Part shown: positions 44,805 through 55,704 of the stretch, piece after piece
How the letters are laid out: each line of letters starts with the position of its first letter
Position numbering within the stretch: position 1 is the first letter of the stretch
Origin: Prochilodus magdalenae
Lineage: Eukaryota; Chordata; Actinopteri; Characiformes; Prochilodontidae
DNA length: 64,000 nucleotides
NCBI GenBank assembly: GCA_024036415.1
Contig: JAMWET010006583.1
Coordinates: 240,001 to 304,000 of the forward strand
Direction: 5' to 3'
The notes under the pieces: generated by a model
Databases searched by the model: none
What the model was told of the DNA's origin: nothing
Seen by the model: the letters and a program-made list of their open reading frames with translations, nothing else
Made by a program: the position numbers and the translations under genes

Positions 44805-45590
44805 GGTCATCAGATCAGCACGACGGGCAGATGCTGATACAGTATGACTCTTTGAAAGGTATGGGTCCAATTCCTCCCAAACCTTCCACCCTAAAGGTTA
44901 TTATAGCCGGTTCTGACTTCACACTGCCAAACTCTATCTGTCAGAGAGGAGCCACGACGGTGGTAAAGCCCGTATAACACCACTACAGTCAGCAGCGGGT
45001 GCCATCTTTCCCTTCCTCTGCTGTATTAGGTAATGGGGAAGGGGGCTGACGACAGGCTGTCAGCTGAGCAACAAGGGTCTGAATTCAGAACCAATGGAAC
45101 AGAATAAATGAGAGAACATCTGAGCGAACGAGGAAAGGAGAGAGGGAGAGGGAAAAAAGAACCTGTCTAAGATGTCTAGCAACGCCTTCTGTTGCCTAGG
45201 CTACGGGTCCCTGGAGACGGTGTGACGAGCGCCCTGCAAATAAATGTGTGAATCTGTGGCTGGAGGGGTGTAACTAGCGTGTCAGGTGTCACCCACCTGT
45301 AACCCCCAGACTTCAGAGGTTCCCTCTTCTCTCTCTGATCTAGAACCGGTTTTCTCTTATCCACATTTGAGCCTCTCCTCCTACAGTGTGTGAGATTCCA
45401 GGACTGGTGTAGAGCCGAGGCTCCTGCACCTGCATTTAGTGGTACCACCTTCAGTTCAGGAGGAGCTCCTGATTAGCTGATAAGCAAGTAGAGGTGTTGG
45501 ATTAGGACTTCAATCAAAGCCTGAAATTTGGGGCTGAATATATCTAGAACATTCCGCCTGAAGGTAACTCGAGCCAGTCGGCACAGAGTC
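44805..45590. other. Mostly unassigned intergenic sequence
   Basis: The part 45195-45480 has a loose inverted layout (ggtccctggagacg ... attccaggactggtgtagag) that may be a diverged family H hairpin. The rest is not recognised. Confidence 0.3.
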
Positions 45591-45594
45591 TGGA

Positions 45595-45840
45595 ATTTTG
45601 CTGAAAATCCTAACTTTACAAGAGAAGGGAAAAACATACCCTACTTTTAATGTAAGTCAAGGTAACCAGAGTTTTTCCCAAGTGGTTCTGGATCTTTTCT
45701 TGTAGTCCGTTCATCTTGAAATTTACACACAGTGTAAAAGGCACCCGAAATTCTCAGATTATGTCAAAAACTGAAATATGATAAAAATGCAGATACATGG
45801 TTTTGTTCCAACAGCAACAAAATGATCCTGACTGTAGACT
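45595..45840. mobile_element. Foldback/MITE family E, degenerate copy (inverted)
   Basis: The segment keeps aactttacaagagaaggg, tacacacagtgtaaaaggca and gcagatacatggttttgtt, in the same order as the inverted copy at 8085. Confidence 0.5.
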
Positions 45841-45875
45841 GTAGATTCTGTTCAGATTAAACCAGAGACACACCA

Positions 45876-45876
45876 G

Positions 45877-45908
<32 letters not shown>
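45876..45908. repeat. (AATC)n microsatellite
   Basis: About eight tetranucleotide units, possibly the tail of the adjacent retroelement. Confidence 0.95.
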
Positions 45909-46139
45909 CATTTATTTTCCACTTGGAAGTAGATTGAGGGTGACCCTCATTTTCAGTGCAGCCAAGCATTTACATCTTGAAGGACTGACATTTAAAAAAA
46001 AATAATCTTGTTACACTAAAATAAAGATATATATAAGATATGATTTAATTAAGAAAACGAAAAAAACTAAATCAAAATAAAATGAATTATAAAAACTAAT
46101 AGATATAAAAGATTAATAGAATAAATTCAGTATTATTAA

Positions 46140-46600
46140 CCAATCAATATTTATTTGTGTAGCACTGTCTCAAAGCAGATTCACAGAAAAGCAGTTTATA
46201 TAAAGGAACAAAAAACACGCAGTCCGTGTACAGAGTCAGAGGAAGAACCTCGAGAGGAACCAGGCTTGCGGGGGAACACATCCTCCTCGGGGGGATCCCC
46301 GGTGAGGAGAGAAAGACGGAGCTAACAGGAGGAGGAGCTTAGAACATCTATCAGATCCAGTCTGATTAATCCAGGAGGCGGGGATTACAAAGGTGGAGCT
46401 GGTCCATAGGTTCTCAGTTTAAGGGGGAGATAGAGTTGAGGATCAGAGTCAGAAGCTGGTGGATCTACTGTGGTCACTGTAGCCGTTGTAGTCATGTCGG
46501 GTGATGAACTGGAGAAACCATGATGATGCTCTGGTGACTCTAGCAGCTATGTGAGCTCCCATGTGAGCACTCAGGAGAAGTAAATAAATAGATGTATTTT
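46140..46600. mobile_element. Interspersed repeat family J, copy 1
   Basis: The segment starts tatttatttgtgtagcactg and includes cagattcacagaaaagcag and cctcgagaggaaccaggctt. The same block appears at 62970. By memory this is a widespread fish repeat whose origin is a retroelement end. Confidence 0.5.
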
Positions 46601-47120
46601 ATTTAATATTACCAAATAAAAATAAGAATAATAAAAGACTGAAATGAAATAAGCATGATAGTGGAAATGATATATGAAGGAGGCTAGAACTGAAAGTTTA
46701 AAATGATTGAGTGATGCCAGCAGGCCAGGTTTCACTCCAGTAGTTACAGTCCTGTCTGCTGGTGCGCCGAGGCTAAATGCAGATCTTCCCTATTCAGTAA
46801 AAACTCTGGGTCCCCGAGAGGTGATCCTGTCAGCGAGTCTCATAGTCACTGAGATCATAGCAGAGATATAAGCTGGCAAATCTCAAAATAAATGATTTAT
46901 TTATGATATAAACACAATAAAATAAATAAAACTAAAAAGAAAAAGCATCAGTTTCCTACCGCACATTAAAGGACAGCCTAAAAATGACTCTAATTTGTTA
47001 CAAGCATTGAAATGCATTTTACTCAACTCCAAAAATGACTTTGATTGAAAGAATTTATTACATTTTTTAAAATAAAGTTAGAAAATTTATTTAAGATTGA
47101 ATAAACCTAATTTACTTGCT
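46600..47120. other. AT-rich intergenic sequence, no feature
   Basis: Low-complexity AAATAA stretches dominate. No gene is seen. Confidence 0.4.
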
Positions 47121-47124
47121 TGTA

Positions 47125-47340
47125 ACAAATGTAGGTTTGGGGCAACCATAGGCTAGAGGTTGGGGAACCAGCCCTGAGACTAGAGGGTTCAATTCCCTGA
47201 ACCGATAGTTACGACTGAAGTGTTGAGAAAATCATAATTATGTGATAGTAGTTAAGGTGGACCGTATAATTCCATGAGGGCTAGTTTAACATCTGGAGCC
47301 TTCGCTTTTATTCTACAGTAAAGCTTTAAGAACCTGTTAT
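47125..47340 (+). mobile_element. SINE-like repeat with tRNA-type promoter boxes
   Basis: The sequence ggctagaggttggggaacc followed by gagggttcaattccctgaac has the spacing and form of pol III A and B boxes. The segment then continues into ggtggaccgtataattccat, a sequence repeated at about 51548. Confidence 0.5.
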
Positions 47341-47344
47341 GACT

Positions 47345-48495
47345 ATGTTAATATTTCAAACCCAAGCTGGCTGCAAGGAAAACACCAGATTCTCCAGACA
47401 AGGCTTCAGAAGCGCTGGTGTCCATCACTCTGGCTAGAAAGCCGGACGTCACCTACAAGTGACCTATCTCTCACAGGCAGCCAGGGGAGGCATCCCCGGT
47501 TGGGGTAATATCTGGATGTCTTGTTGTCCTCAGTGCCTCTGCCTTTGCTCTAAGCTCCAGATTCAGCCGAGGCAGACCGGACACGGCGGGGCGAAGCATG
47601 AGTGCCTTTAATTAATGAGCGGGGCTAAGAGGGTAATGGAGAGCAAGCTGTGATATGTGAGAGACATACGTTTGCCGCCTGCTGCCGGTCACCCCTACGG
47701 GATGATTTCGTGTGAGGTCAGCAGGATTATCATTTCTGGACAGGGATGAAGCGAGAGCTCCTCCGGCGCTGCCAGTTACTCTTTGATGGTTTTAAGGATT
47801 AGCACTGTGAAGCATGCTGGCCAAGGGATCCAGGACATAAGCTGTGGACAAGGCTGACAGAACGGGGTGTCAGTGCTTTGGCAGCTGCTGTAGCCGTAAT
47901 AGGGTTTCCTGATGTGTTTCCATTGTGGAGCATGCGACCGAGGATATCAGAGGTTACCGGGCCATTTGAATGATTTGCATACGTTTAGAATTAGCAGTAG
48001 CCTTGGTAGCTTGGTGTTCAGGTTCCAAGTGGTATGTGCTTCAAGTGGTTTTGCTCTTTTGAAAGCTTTTCATTGGATCAATATGTCACAATGGCGTCAT
48101 AGTGAAGGTCTTAATAATGCACTGACGGCATAAATGATTGATGGCTCTCATTTTTAAATTTTTATTTTGCCAGCTTAATGCTTTAAACCACCTGTCGGAA
48201 CCTGAGGCCTTTGCTATTGACTTGGTGCATCTAGACCTCTTGTTTAAATGTGGCATTCCAAGGTCCATTGACGGCTCCCTTAAGAACAGCATAGTTTGGA
48301 ATTTGTTGAAAATTCATAAAATTTAAAGTAGAACTTAAAAGCAAAGCACATTACAGATACTTGCAATATTACCATCACTACAGCTGGATAATTTTCTTTG
48401 GAGATCCATGGAAACAGCAACAAGCAGCAAACTAACCAAAGCATGGTGCATCACTTCGTCGCTGAGTATGGCGTCAGAACATACATGATGCCAGA
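47345..48495. other. Unassigned intergenic sequence
   Basis: No convincing exon or repeat is seen. The stretch 47560-47780 is GC-rich and non-repetitive. Confidence 0.35.
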
Positions 48496-48499
48496 CGTC

Positions 48500-48640
48500 T
48501 TGGTATGGAGTTGTAGAGGTTCCTAATGCAGCTTGAATATCCCCTCACAGTTCCTGCTAATTTTGCGGGAGGGGTTGAGGTGGAGCGACACCAGGCCTTC
48601 TGGACCTGTGATATGTAACAACAAACCGTTCACCACCATA
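48500..48640 (-). pseudogene. Tc1-like transposase remnant, family B (inverted piece)
   Basis: The minus strand reads GPEGLVSLHLNPSRKISRNC, then a GIFKLH-type continuation. At the DNA level it matches the segment before the C-terminal helix in the copies at 40848 and 61263. Confidence 0.65.
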
Positions 48641-48644
48641 GATG

Positions 48645-49300
48645 AGGCTAAGGAGCTCCAAAGAGGAAGGGTGGGGCCAGCAACACTGAAGGACCATGCA
48701 TAAGGGAAAGCCTGAACCAAGGAATAGCCAGAAAAGTCGAACTGGAGGACGTTAGCTTGCCCGATGGGGAATAGGGATGTAGGGGAGCAGACAGATACAG
48801 TGGTTGTGGGTGTAAGTTGATGCAAGGCCTTAAAGGTCAACAGCAGAACCGCAATAGGTCTACGTGGATGTAATAAAAGCATGAACCAGCAGATAAAGAG
48901 TTATAAATGGTTTAAAAAGGGCTCATTAATGGTCATTAATTAATCGTTAATAAGCAGTTACAACACATAAATAACTTGGGCAACCATGACGTGTTGTTAG
49001 TGTAATACTGAACATGCATACTTTTATATCATTAAAGATCAGATTTTAATGTTTACTGATCATACATTATCTTTTCCATCAATCTGCATAAACTCTGTTG
49101 GCTTCATTACATATTCAGCACATTGGGGGAGGGGGCTCATGCTTGCTAGTTGTATTAATCTGTTATAACTGCTTATTAATGTTTGTAAAGTGTTTATAAC
49201 CTAACTAAAAACCAATAACAACATATTTGTAAACCGTTTATAAATCTTTATATCATATCATATCATAAGGTAGCCTTATATATATATATATATATCAATA
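48645..49300. other. Unassigned intergenic sequence
   Basis: A minus-strand frame spans 48640-48880 with no recognised domain. The words gccttaaaggtcaacagcag suggest a LINE-derived stretch, but the evidence is weak. Confidence 0.3.
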
Positions 49301-49304
49301 AGCC

Positions 49305-49700
49305 TTAACATGATGACCACCTACCTAATCCGCTGTTAGCTAAAACAGTGCTGACCTACTGAGGTATGCACTTAAGACCTCTGGAGGTTCACTGTGGTGT
49401 TCACCACCCAGACATTAGCACCAGATCGGTAGTGAGGTGGAACATCCACAGACTGGATCTGCTGTTCCAACACACCCCAGAGATGCTTGATCTGGGGAAT
49501 CTGGAGGCCTTGAGCTCAAATCATTCCCAAACGAAGTAGGCTAGGCTGCATTAGCTTGCTGAAATAGACCGCTACTATATGTCACGGGGGCGTGGCATGT
49601 TTCACAATGATGTTTAGGTAACCAGCATCCACATGAATGGATGCACCAGTGGTTTCCCAATAACACATTACCCCCTCCCCCGACTTGTCTTCTTCCCACA
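49305..49700 (-). pseudogene. Tc1-like transposase remnant (second type)
   Basis: The minus strand near 49400-49490 reads IKHLWGVLEQQIQSVDVPPH, the C-terminal block following the last catalytic residue in long Tc1-type transposases (IEHLWDVVEREI). The plus-strand word atgaccacctacctaat marks its terminus and recurs at about 55252. Confidence 0.65.
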
Positions 49701-49721
49701 CAGTGTATCCTGGTTTCCTCA

Positions 49722-49895
49722 CTTCTACAAGGTGGGCCAGCAAGGTAGGAGTGTCTATTAGAGTAGACGGTGAGTGGACAGCACTGTGTGGTGGTCCTGT
49801 GGGGGTCCTGAACGTTGAAGAACAGGGTAGTAAAGTATACAGAGAGACAGATGGACGACAGTATGGAACTACTATATGGTCAGTGGAGCAATGTG
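49722..49895. mobile_element. Foldback family A, copy A6 (rearranged)
   Basis: The right terminus of the family (ggccagcaaggtaggagtgt ... gtgagtggacag) is joined directly to an inverted left part (ggtggtcctgtgggggtcct ... tatggtcagtggagc). The centre is missing. Confidence 0.7.
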
Positions 49896-49899
49896 TGTA

Positions 49900-50765
49900 G
49901 CAGGAGGGTTAACAAGTCTCGGTCTGAAAGCAAGTCACGCTCAGGCACAAACCATTAGCATCGTTATGTCACACGGGTTTTACAAATACTAATCATTACG
50001 GTCTGCTGATGGTTAAGACACCAAAGATCTTCGGTGAAGTCCGTCATTTGTGGTTTGCTGAGTGAACCTTCTATCGCATTAGTATAAAGTGAACCAACAC
50101 GGGTTGAGTCACGCACAGTTTACGTTTGCCCAGGAAATTTAAAGAAGACTCTGATTTCTGTCTGTCATGCCCTTTACCACTGTCCACCTCACCCGGACAC
50201 AGTCGTCTCAAGGTGATCCAACCTAATTAAGGATTGATCCATCAAAAAGGAACAAGGTGAGGTGGCTGATTCTAATGACCATGTATGGCCTCACTGGAAC
50301 ACACCAGCCATGTCAATATTCCACACACAGTGTGACAATCAATATACACATCAGCCCCAGCCAGCTGTGGCCTCCAGTAAAGCCTTAGACTATTTGGAGA
50401 TGGCTTAAAGCCTCACCGAATTCCGGTTCTGACATCCTGCCGGTGTTACCTATTCATCCTCGGAGACGCCTTTTCCCAGTGGTGAACAATGATATCCATT
50501 GGTTGAATTGGTGAAGTCTTCTGAAGGAAGCTGCTGGTGAAGCAGTATTTTAATAAACGACAGATGGAAAACAAAAACAGAGGAGGCTCATAGTACCAGT
50601 CACAGGTTTAGACACATCTGAATGGATGTAGCTGGTGATCTGAAAGACTCTACAGTCGTACACTGAACAGCTCCACCTGATGAGAGTCTGAACCAGTCCA
50701 TATCCTGATACACCACATCTACTCCTGATGCACTCTCATTGTCAAAAGCATAGCTCTTGGAATGA
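49900..50765. other. Unassigned intergenic sequence
   Basis: No repeat family or coding sequence is recognised. Confidence 0.35.
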
Positions 50766-50769
50766 AACT

Positions 50770-51490
50770 TGGTGGGTGGATTTGACAACATGAGACACAC
50801 AAATGATTCAAGTTTCATACTCGGCCGCGCATGGTGTAAGCAAGAACGGGCCTTATCTCTGTACCTGACTGACCCAACAGCCACCATTACAGACATCCAG
50901 CAAGCAGTGGTGTCCTCCATGAGTCATCCTGTTAGTGCAGCACCATCGGCAGACGGCTGCACCACGCAGGACTACATGCACACAGACCGTTACCACGACT
51001 GTCCTTAACACCACGTCACCGTCACCAAAGACTGCAGTGGTGTCGTACCAGACTGTCATGGAGTGACTCAGAATGGCAGCGGGTCATCTTCAGTGACGAG
51101 TCCCGCTTTAGTCTTGGTGGAGACGCCCAACGAATCTGTGTGTGGAGGCACCGTGGTCAGCACCAAGATGAACCAGAAGACCTGGTTCTACCACCTACCG
51201 CACCATCTGCAGGAACTGTGTGAGGATGTTCAAGCTGCATGGGATGGGTTATCACAGGACTCCATTAGGAACCTCTACAGCTCCATACCGAGACGTCTGG
51301 CGTGTTGGGTTAGCAAACACGGCGGCCCGACGCCATACTGAGAGACAGACTTCTGTATGTGTAGCTCAATAAATATTGATCATATCAGTCTAAATTTATC
51401 ATCAGTTATTGATCCTGGTCACCTTTATCTTCCTTCCGAACACACCGGCACTCCCACACCTCCTTCTGGGAGCAGATATTGTTTTCTTTA
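50770..51490 (+). pseudogene. Tc1-like transposase remnant, family B, most complete copy
   Basis: In changing frames the + strand carries SLYLTDPTATITDIQQAVVS (DNA-binding part), the SDESRFSLGGD first catalytic block near 51090, and then a jump into HHLQELCEDVQAAWDGLSQD and NLYSSIPRRL. The middle of the catalytic domain, with the second and third acidic residues, is deleted between about 51170 and 51190. Several frameshifts also occur, so it is inactive. The terminal sequence ctcccacacctccttctggg is the inverse of the left end seen in the copy at 61263. Confidence 0.8.
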
Positions 51491-51529
51491 AGATAAGAAA
51501 GGGTTAGGAAAGCTGGTTCATGGTGGAGG

Positions 51530-51715
51530 GTTCATTCTGGGTTTTAAGGTGGACTGTATAATTCCATTAGAGGGTTTTAAGGTGGACTGAATAATTCCAT
51601 GAGGGCTAGTTTATAGTTTGGTGTCTTCACTTTTACTCTACAGTAAAGCTTTAGGATACACAGAAGGAGAACCTGCTACGAGGAGCCGTCTCTAAACTTT
51701 TGACTGGTAGTGTAC
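51530..51715. mobile_element. Repeat with Tc1-type terminus
   Basis: The segment contains two near-copies of aaggtggactgtataattcc and ends with aaacttttgactggtagtgt a, the usual outer end of fish Tc1 elements. Confidence 0.45.
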
Positions 51716-51719
51716 ATGC

Positions 51720-52310
51720 AGTGAAAGGATTCTAAAGAATTTCCTCCACACTGATCCATTTCAATTCCATTAAAAGCTTAAATGATCTAGTGTTCAGCCA
51801 ACTGACTTATCAACAAATTAATCACCTAGACATCATCCCAGTGCCTATACACACCGCACCCAGCACTTCTCGAGAAAATGATTCAGCGGCCTGTCAGTAT
51901 AGACTCCTCATCCTGCGAATCATTTGCCGTTACATTACGAAGGGCCGTTTGGCTGCCAAGCATGGCAGAATATAAAGAGAGATGCACTTCATTGATCTCT
52001 GCTGTGGTATTAGCTGGATATACCCAAGCCCAAGATATATATGCTCATTTATTATAAAGCCAATCGTTTAGCATTTATTAAACTACAGACCAAGTCAACC
52101 ACAATAAGACCTTTATTAATGTAGCTTCCTGAATGCCTTTCGGTCTACTTGGCTAGTTTGGTTAAAACACATGCATAAAGATCATGTATTTTTAGACAAC
52201 TTCTTATTTTTAGCCATATTTTTATTTATAGCACCAAAATATATGGAGTCAAATAAACGTCAAAATGTCAAACAGCACTGTGGCCTTCCGCATCACACAA
52301 CCGTCACATA
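51720..52310. other. Unassigned intergenic sequence
   Basis: The part 51770-52010 is non-repetitive with balanced composition and could be conserved noncoding DNA. No gene is seen. Confidence 0.35.
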
Positions 52311-52351
52311 GAAATGTTGATCTTGGCAATTAAAATGATCTTATACAGTAT

Positions 52352-52532
52352 CTACGTTTACGTGACGCCCTTATCCAGAGCGACTTGCACGGTTATTCGT
52401 ATTACAGGTGGGCCAGTGCAGTGTTAGGAGTCTAGCTAAAGGACTCTTATAAGTGTAGCTCAGCATTCAAACATGCATGGGGTGGTGGCTCTCTGGTGGG
52501 TAGTGGTGTTGACTGCTGAGCCACACCACCCA
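52352..52532 (+). mobile_element. SINE-like repeat, copy 2, inserted in a C element
   Basis: The segment contains cccttatccagagcgacttg and attacaggtgggccagtgca, as in the copy at 16262, and ends with ctgagccacaccacccac. Confidence 0.65.
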
Positions 52533-52573
52533 CTAGTTGATGCATCTTATATTTCTCATTTTAAGATGATTGT

Positions 52574-52591
52574 AGATAGATAGATAGATAC

Positions 52592-52650
<59 letters not shown>

Positions 52651-52862
52651 CTTTATTGATCCTGAAGGAAATTTAGCAGCCAGTAGCGGTTTCACAAAAA
52701 GAACAGCACAGATACGAATAATAATACAAAAATAAAAACAGTGTTGTGCAGTATGAGAAACCTAAATGGGACGTTCAGTAACGGCAGCAGTATTATTAAC
52801 TATTAAGGTATAGGCTATAGAACTATACATACTGCGAGTCATACTGCGAGTCACTAGATCAT
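52574..52862 (-). mobile_element. LINE tail with (GATA)n, inserted in a C element
   Basis: About 80 bases of GATA units are followed by ctttattgatcctgaaggaa, the inverse of the LINE tail at 2484, and then about 200 bases of its 3' region. Confidence 0.65.
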
Positions 52863-53359
52863 TGCAGTCTTATTATAAGATTGTTTCTCATTTCTAGACA
52901 GTTTCACTTGTGATTTTAGTAAGTACAGTTGTCTCACTATATCACCGATAACTTTACCTGCCAGATTATCTACTTATTTAGGAGAAAAGTTGGCGAAAAT
53001 CACTCAAAACAAGTAAAATGTATCTGGATATAAGTTAAATAGTCTACATATATAATCTATAATCTATAATAAATAATCTTATAAATCTACAGCAACTTAA
53101 AAATGAGAAATATAAGATAAACCATGTAGATCATTTCAATTGCCAAGATCTATTTTTTTGCAATGTAAAGTGTTGAGTCTCTGGTGCCCCCCATGTCCCC
53201 CTCCCCCAAATGGTTACTGTTTGAAATATGTAAATGAGTTCTGTTTTGATTGACTGTATTCAATCAGCAGTCCAAGCTGAAACCACAGACCTCCTGCTCA
53301 CTGACCTGTTGTACATGCACTGGTTTTCATGATATCATAAACCCAAAATGAACTGCCAG

Positions 53360-53945
53360 AAATGTGATTTTGTAAAATGATTTTATATCTAGTTGATAAA
53401 TCTTATATTTCACTTTTTAAGATTGTTGTAAGATTACTTACATTATGGCCAGTGTCATGCCTGCTGGCTCTCCTCTCATCCCCAATCTCCCGGACTCAAT
53501 TTCCCATAACCCACCACCTGAGGACGTCACTGTCACATGTCCACCATCTCCGAATCCCGTTCCGTGTCTTAGGTCTCCGGAATATTGATTTCACCTGTAG
53601 CTGATTAGCCTGTTTGTACAAATACTCCTCTCTCCCACTGACCCGTTGTGAAGTATTGCCACACTAAGTGCGTACTAACCCTGCTTTGACTCTATTTTGA
53701 CTTTCTGGTTGACTCTTTTGTCTTTTCCCTGGATGCTGTTGCTGGTCTGGTTGTTTTGCCTGGTTCTGACTTCTGCTCGTTTCCTCACCCTGACTCAGTC
53801 CTTGCCCTCTTGGTTATGACCGCTTGTACCTTGCTGTTGCAGTGTGGTACCACAAGCCTGTTTAATAAACCTAGCTTTGCTTTTTGGCAGATAAGAAGAT
53901 GCAGAAGACAAGCCACATTGTCTGCCAGTATATAAAGACATGGCC
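53360..53945. mobile_element. Foldback family C copy split by an LTR-like insertion
   Basis: The left piece has tatctagttgataaatctta and the right piece ggcagataagaagatgcag followed by gacaagccacattgtctgcc. The middle is occupied by unrelated sequence at 53452-53885. Confidence 0.55.
53452..53885 (+). mobile_element. Solo-LTR-like element
   Basis: The segment starts TGTCATGCC and is pyrimidine-rich. It has a ttgtacaaatactcctctct region and a gtttaataaacctagctttg signal near the end. It interrupts a C element. The target duplication is not clear. Confidence 0.55.
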
Positions 53946-53949
53946 ATTG

Positions 53950-54230
53950 TGGAAATTTTCACTTCGTGGCCTCGTAAGACACTTTGGGTTGCATTTGCTA
54001 TGAGTGCTTCGAGTCATTACTTAGGCTAATGGTGCTTGTGGGTGGAGTGGCATCTTTTGAGAGCACCATCATCTTTGAAAAATTAGTAAACAAGCATATA
54101 CATTCTTGTTTTAAATTAATCTAAAGCAAAGCAACTTTAATAAGGCGTGGTTTATTATGGTGGGTGTGAAATGGCCCACAAAATCCCACCACCCAAAAGC
54201 TTGAATCCTCTTGGAAATCTGTAGAAAAAC
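53950..54230. other. Unassigned intergenic sequence
   Basis: Nothing is recognised. Confidence 0.3.
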
Positions 54231-54235
54231 CTTGA

Positions 54236-54320
54236 ACAGGCATCCACCAAATCTGGCCCAGTAAGAGTGTTGGAACGTGGCCTACATCCAGAAACCTCTC
54301 CAGTCCATGCCAACGCACTG
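54236..54320 (+). mobile_element. Piece of the helix-turn-helix Tc1-like family (inverted)
   Basis: The segment shares gcatccaccaaatctggccc and ggcctacatccagaaacctc with the copy at 57757. Confidence 0.55.
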
Positions 54321-54329
54321 GTATCCATA

Positions 54330-55245
54330 GAATCCTAGGTCCCACTATCCCGATCTACTACAGACTGTACACTTTGACCTCACGAGACAAAACAGTTTAG
54401 ACACCCCTTTGTGTAGACTCCTCACTTTGAGGTTAAACTTCAAAGGGTTCTTCACTCTTTCATCTACAGTTCTTTAAAAAACCATCCAGCGAAACGTCCT
54501 TCATGGTGGTTGATGTTCTCCTATGGGTTTTCCCCCAGAGGACCCTTCTCAGTGGCATCATTTCTGAGCCCTGATCTTTTCGTCAATGAAGAACGAAGGG
54601 AACGTTCCGTGGTCATTCTGAATGCGTACCAGGCAATAAAATCGGCAACTCATTACGGAACAACGGGAGCCAGGGGAGGAATGCTTGAAGAGATTCCTCT
54701 GCTGTGAGGGGATTCCTCCTTTGCATACAGGTGGTGTCTGAAGGGGTTGGGCGGATTCTGCTGGTCTATTTCCACTCCTTTAATCCACCCAGGTGGAGTG
54801 GAGAGCAAGATAGCTACCAGCACATTTTCCGTGGTCTGGAATCTGATTTGAGACCCCAGAAAGCAGCAAATCAAGCCCACTTCAAGCACCTCCCAGGGAG
54901 AGCACAGAAACAATATTAAACCCATTCTGCCGCTTTATAGTGCTGAGGCTTGTGTTGCTATGGGTATACTCACCATAGAAACACAGAGATTTGTGCGACT
55001 GCACATAGACACTGAGCGTCTACATGTGTGGAGTTGTGTTTATCAAGCATTGTCCTTCTGCATGCCTGCAAATACAGGAAGTTACGCTTTGGCTGCACAT
55101 TTCATCACAGCACAGCCGTCTTTGTGTAGAGGTGGCTTGTCTTCACAGTGGGGAGTTCTTGCCTCCAACTTTTCAGCCCTCTCGTTGCTCGCTAGCAGCT
55201 CAACACAGATTCTCAACATTTAAAAGACTCCGAGAGTCATATCAG
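54330..55245. other. Unassigned intergenic sequence
   Basis: There are overlapping open frames on both strands at 54650-54925 but no recognised domain. No repeat family is seen. Confidence 0.3.
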
Positions 55246-55249
55246 GATA

Positions 55250-55700
55250 TTATGACCACCTACCTAATGGGAAGAATAATCACCCGTGGCTCCTAACACC
55301 AGCACTGGTGCTCTTTCCAACCACCGCAGAGCAGGTCCCTCACGTTGGGTGGCTGTGAGTCAGCGAGTGTTTCCAGAGGAGCTTCGATGGGCTGAGATCA
55401 GGTTAGCCGAACACTAGTCACTGCCGTGCTCTTGGGACCATTCATGCACCACCCTTGCATATTGAGGTGGGGTGTTATCCCGTTGACGGGTGCCATTTCC
55501 ATCAGGGAACCGTTTCAACAGGCTCGGGTGCTCATGATCTGCTAGGACTGCCAGGTACCCGTGGGCGTTCAGAGACTCCAGTGGTATTACTGGTACAGGA
55601 TCATGCGAGAAAAACACCACCCTCCCAGAGACGTACACTGCCACCACCACCCTTCATCTGAAACGCCAACATCTTTCCAAACCTCCAGAGTCCAATTACA
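55250..55700 (-). pseudogene. Tc1-like transposase remnant (second type)
   Basis: On the minus strand the frame at 55650-55414 reads LESLNAHGYLAVLADHEHPS, then FPDGNGTRQRDNTPPQYARV and VHEWSQEHGSD. This matches the part of Tc1-type transposases around the second catalytic Asp (FQQDNAPCH ... W-EHDSEF). The Asp of RDNTPP is kept. The flanks are degraded and the first and third acidic residues are not found. The terminus atgaccacctacctaat at 55252 is shared with the remnant at 49305. Confidence 0.72.
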
Positions 55701-55704
55701 GCAT

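Larger units (their letters stand above)
52318..53165. mobile_element. Foldback family C copy with two nested insertions
   Basis: Family C sequence is present in three pieces: 52318-52350 (gatcttggcaattaaaatga), 52533-52573 (tagttgatgcatcttatatt) and 52863-53165 (attataagattgtttctcat ... tgccaagatctatttttttg). Joined in order they give a typical copy. A SINE-like repeat occupies the first gap and a LINE tail the second. Confidence 0.65.

Noticed and set aside
47125..47215. tRNA gene suggested by A- and B-box-like words
   Set aside because: The segment lacks paired acceptor ends and continues into a repeat shared with 51548, so it is better read as a SINE head.
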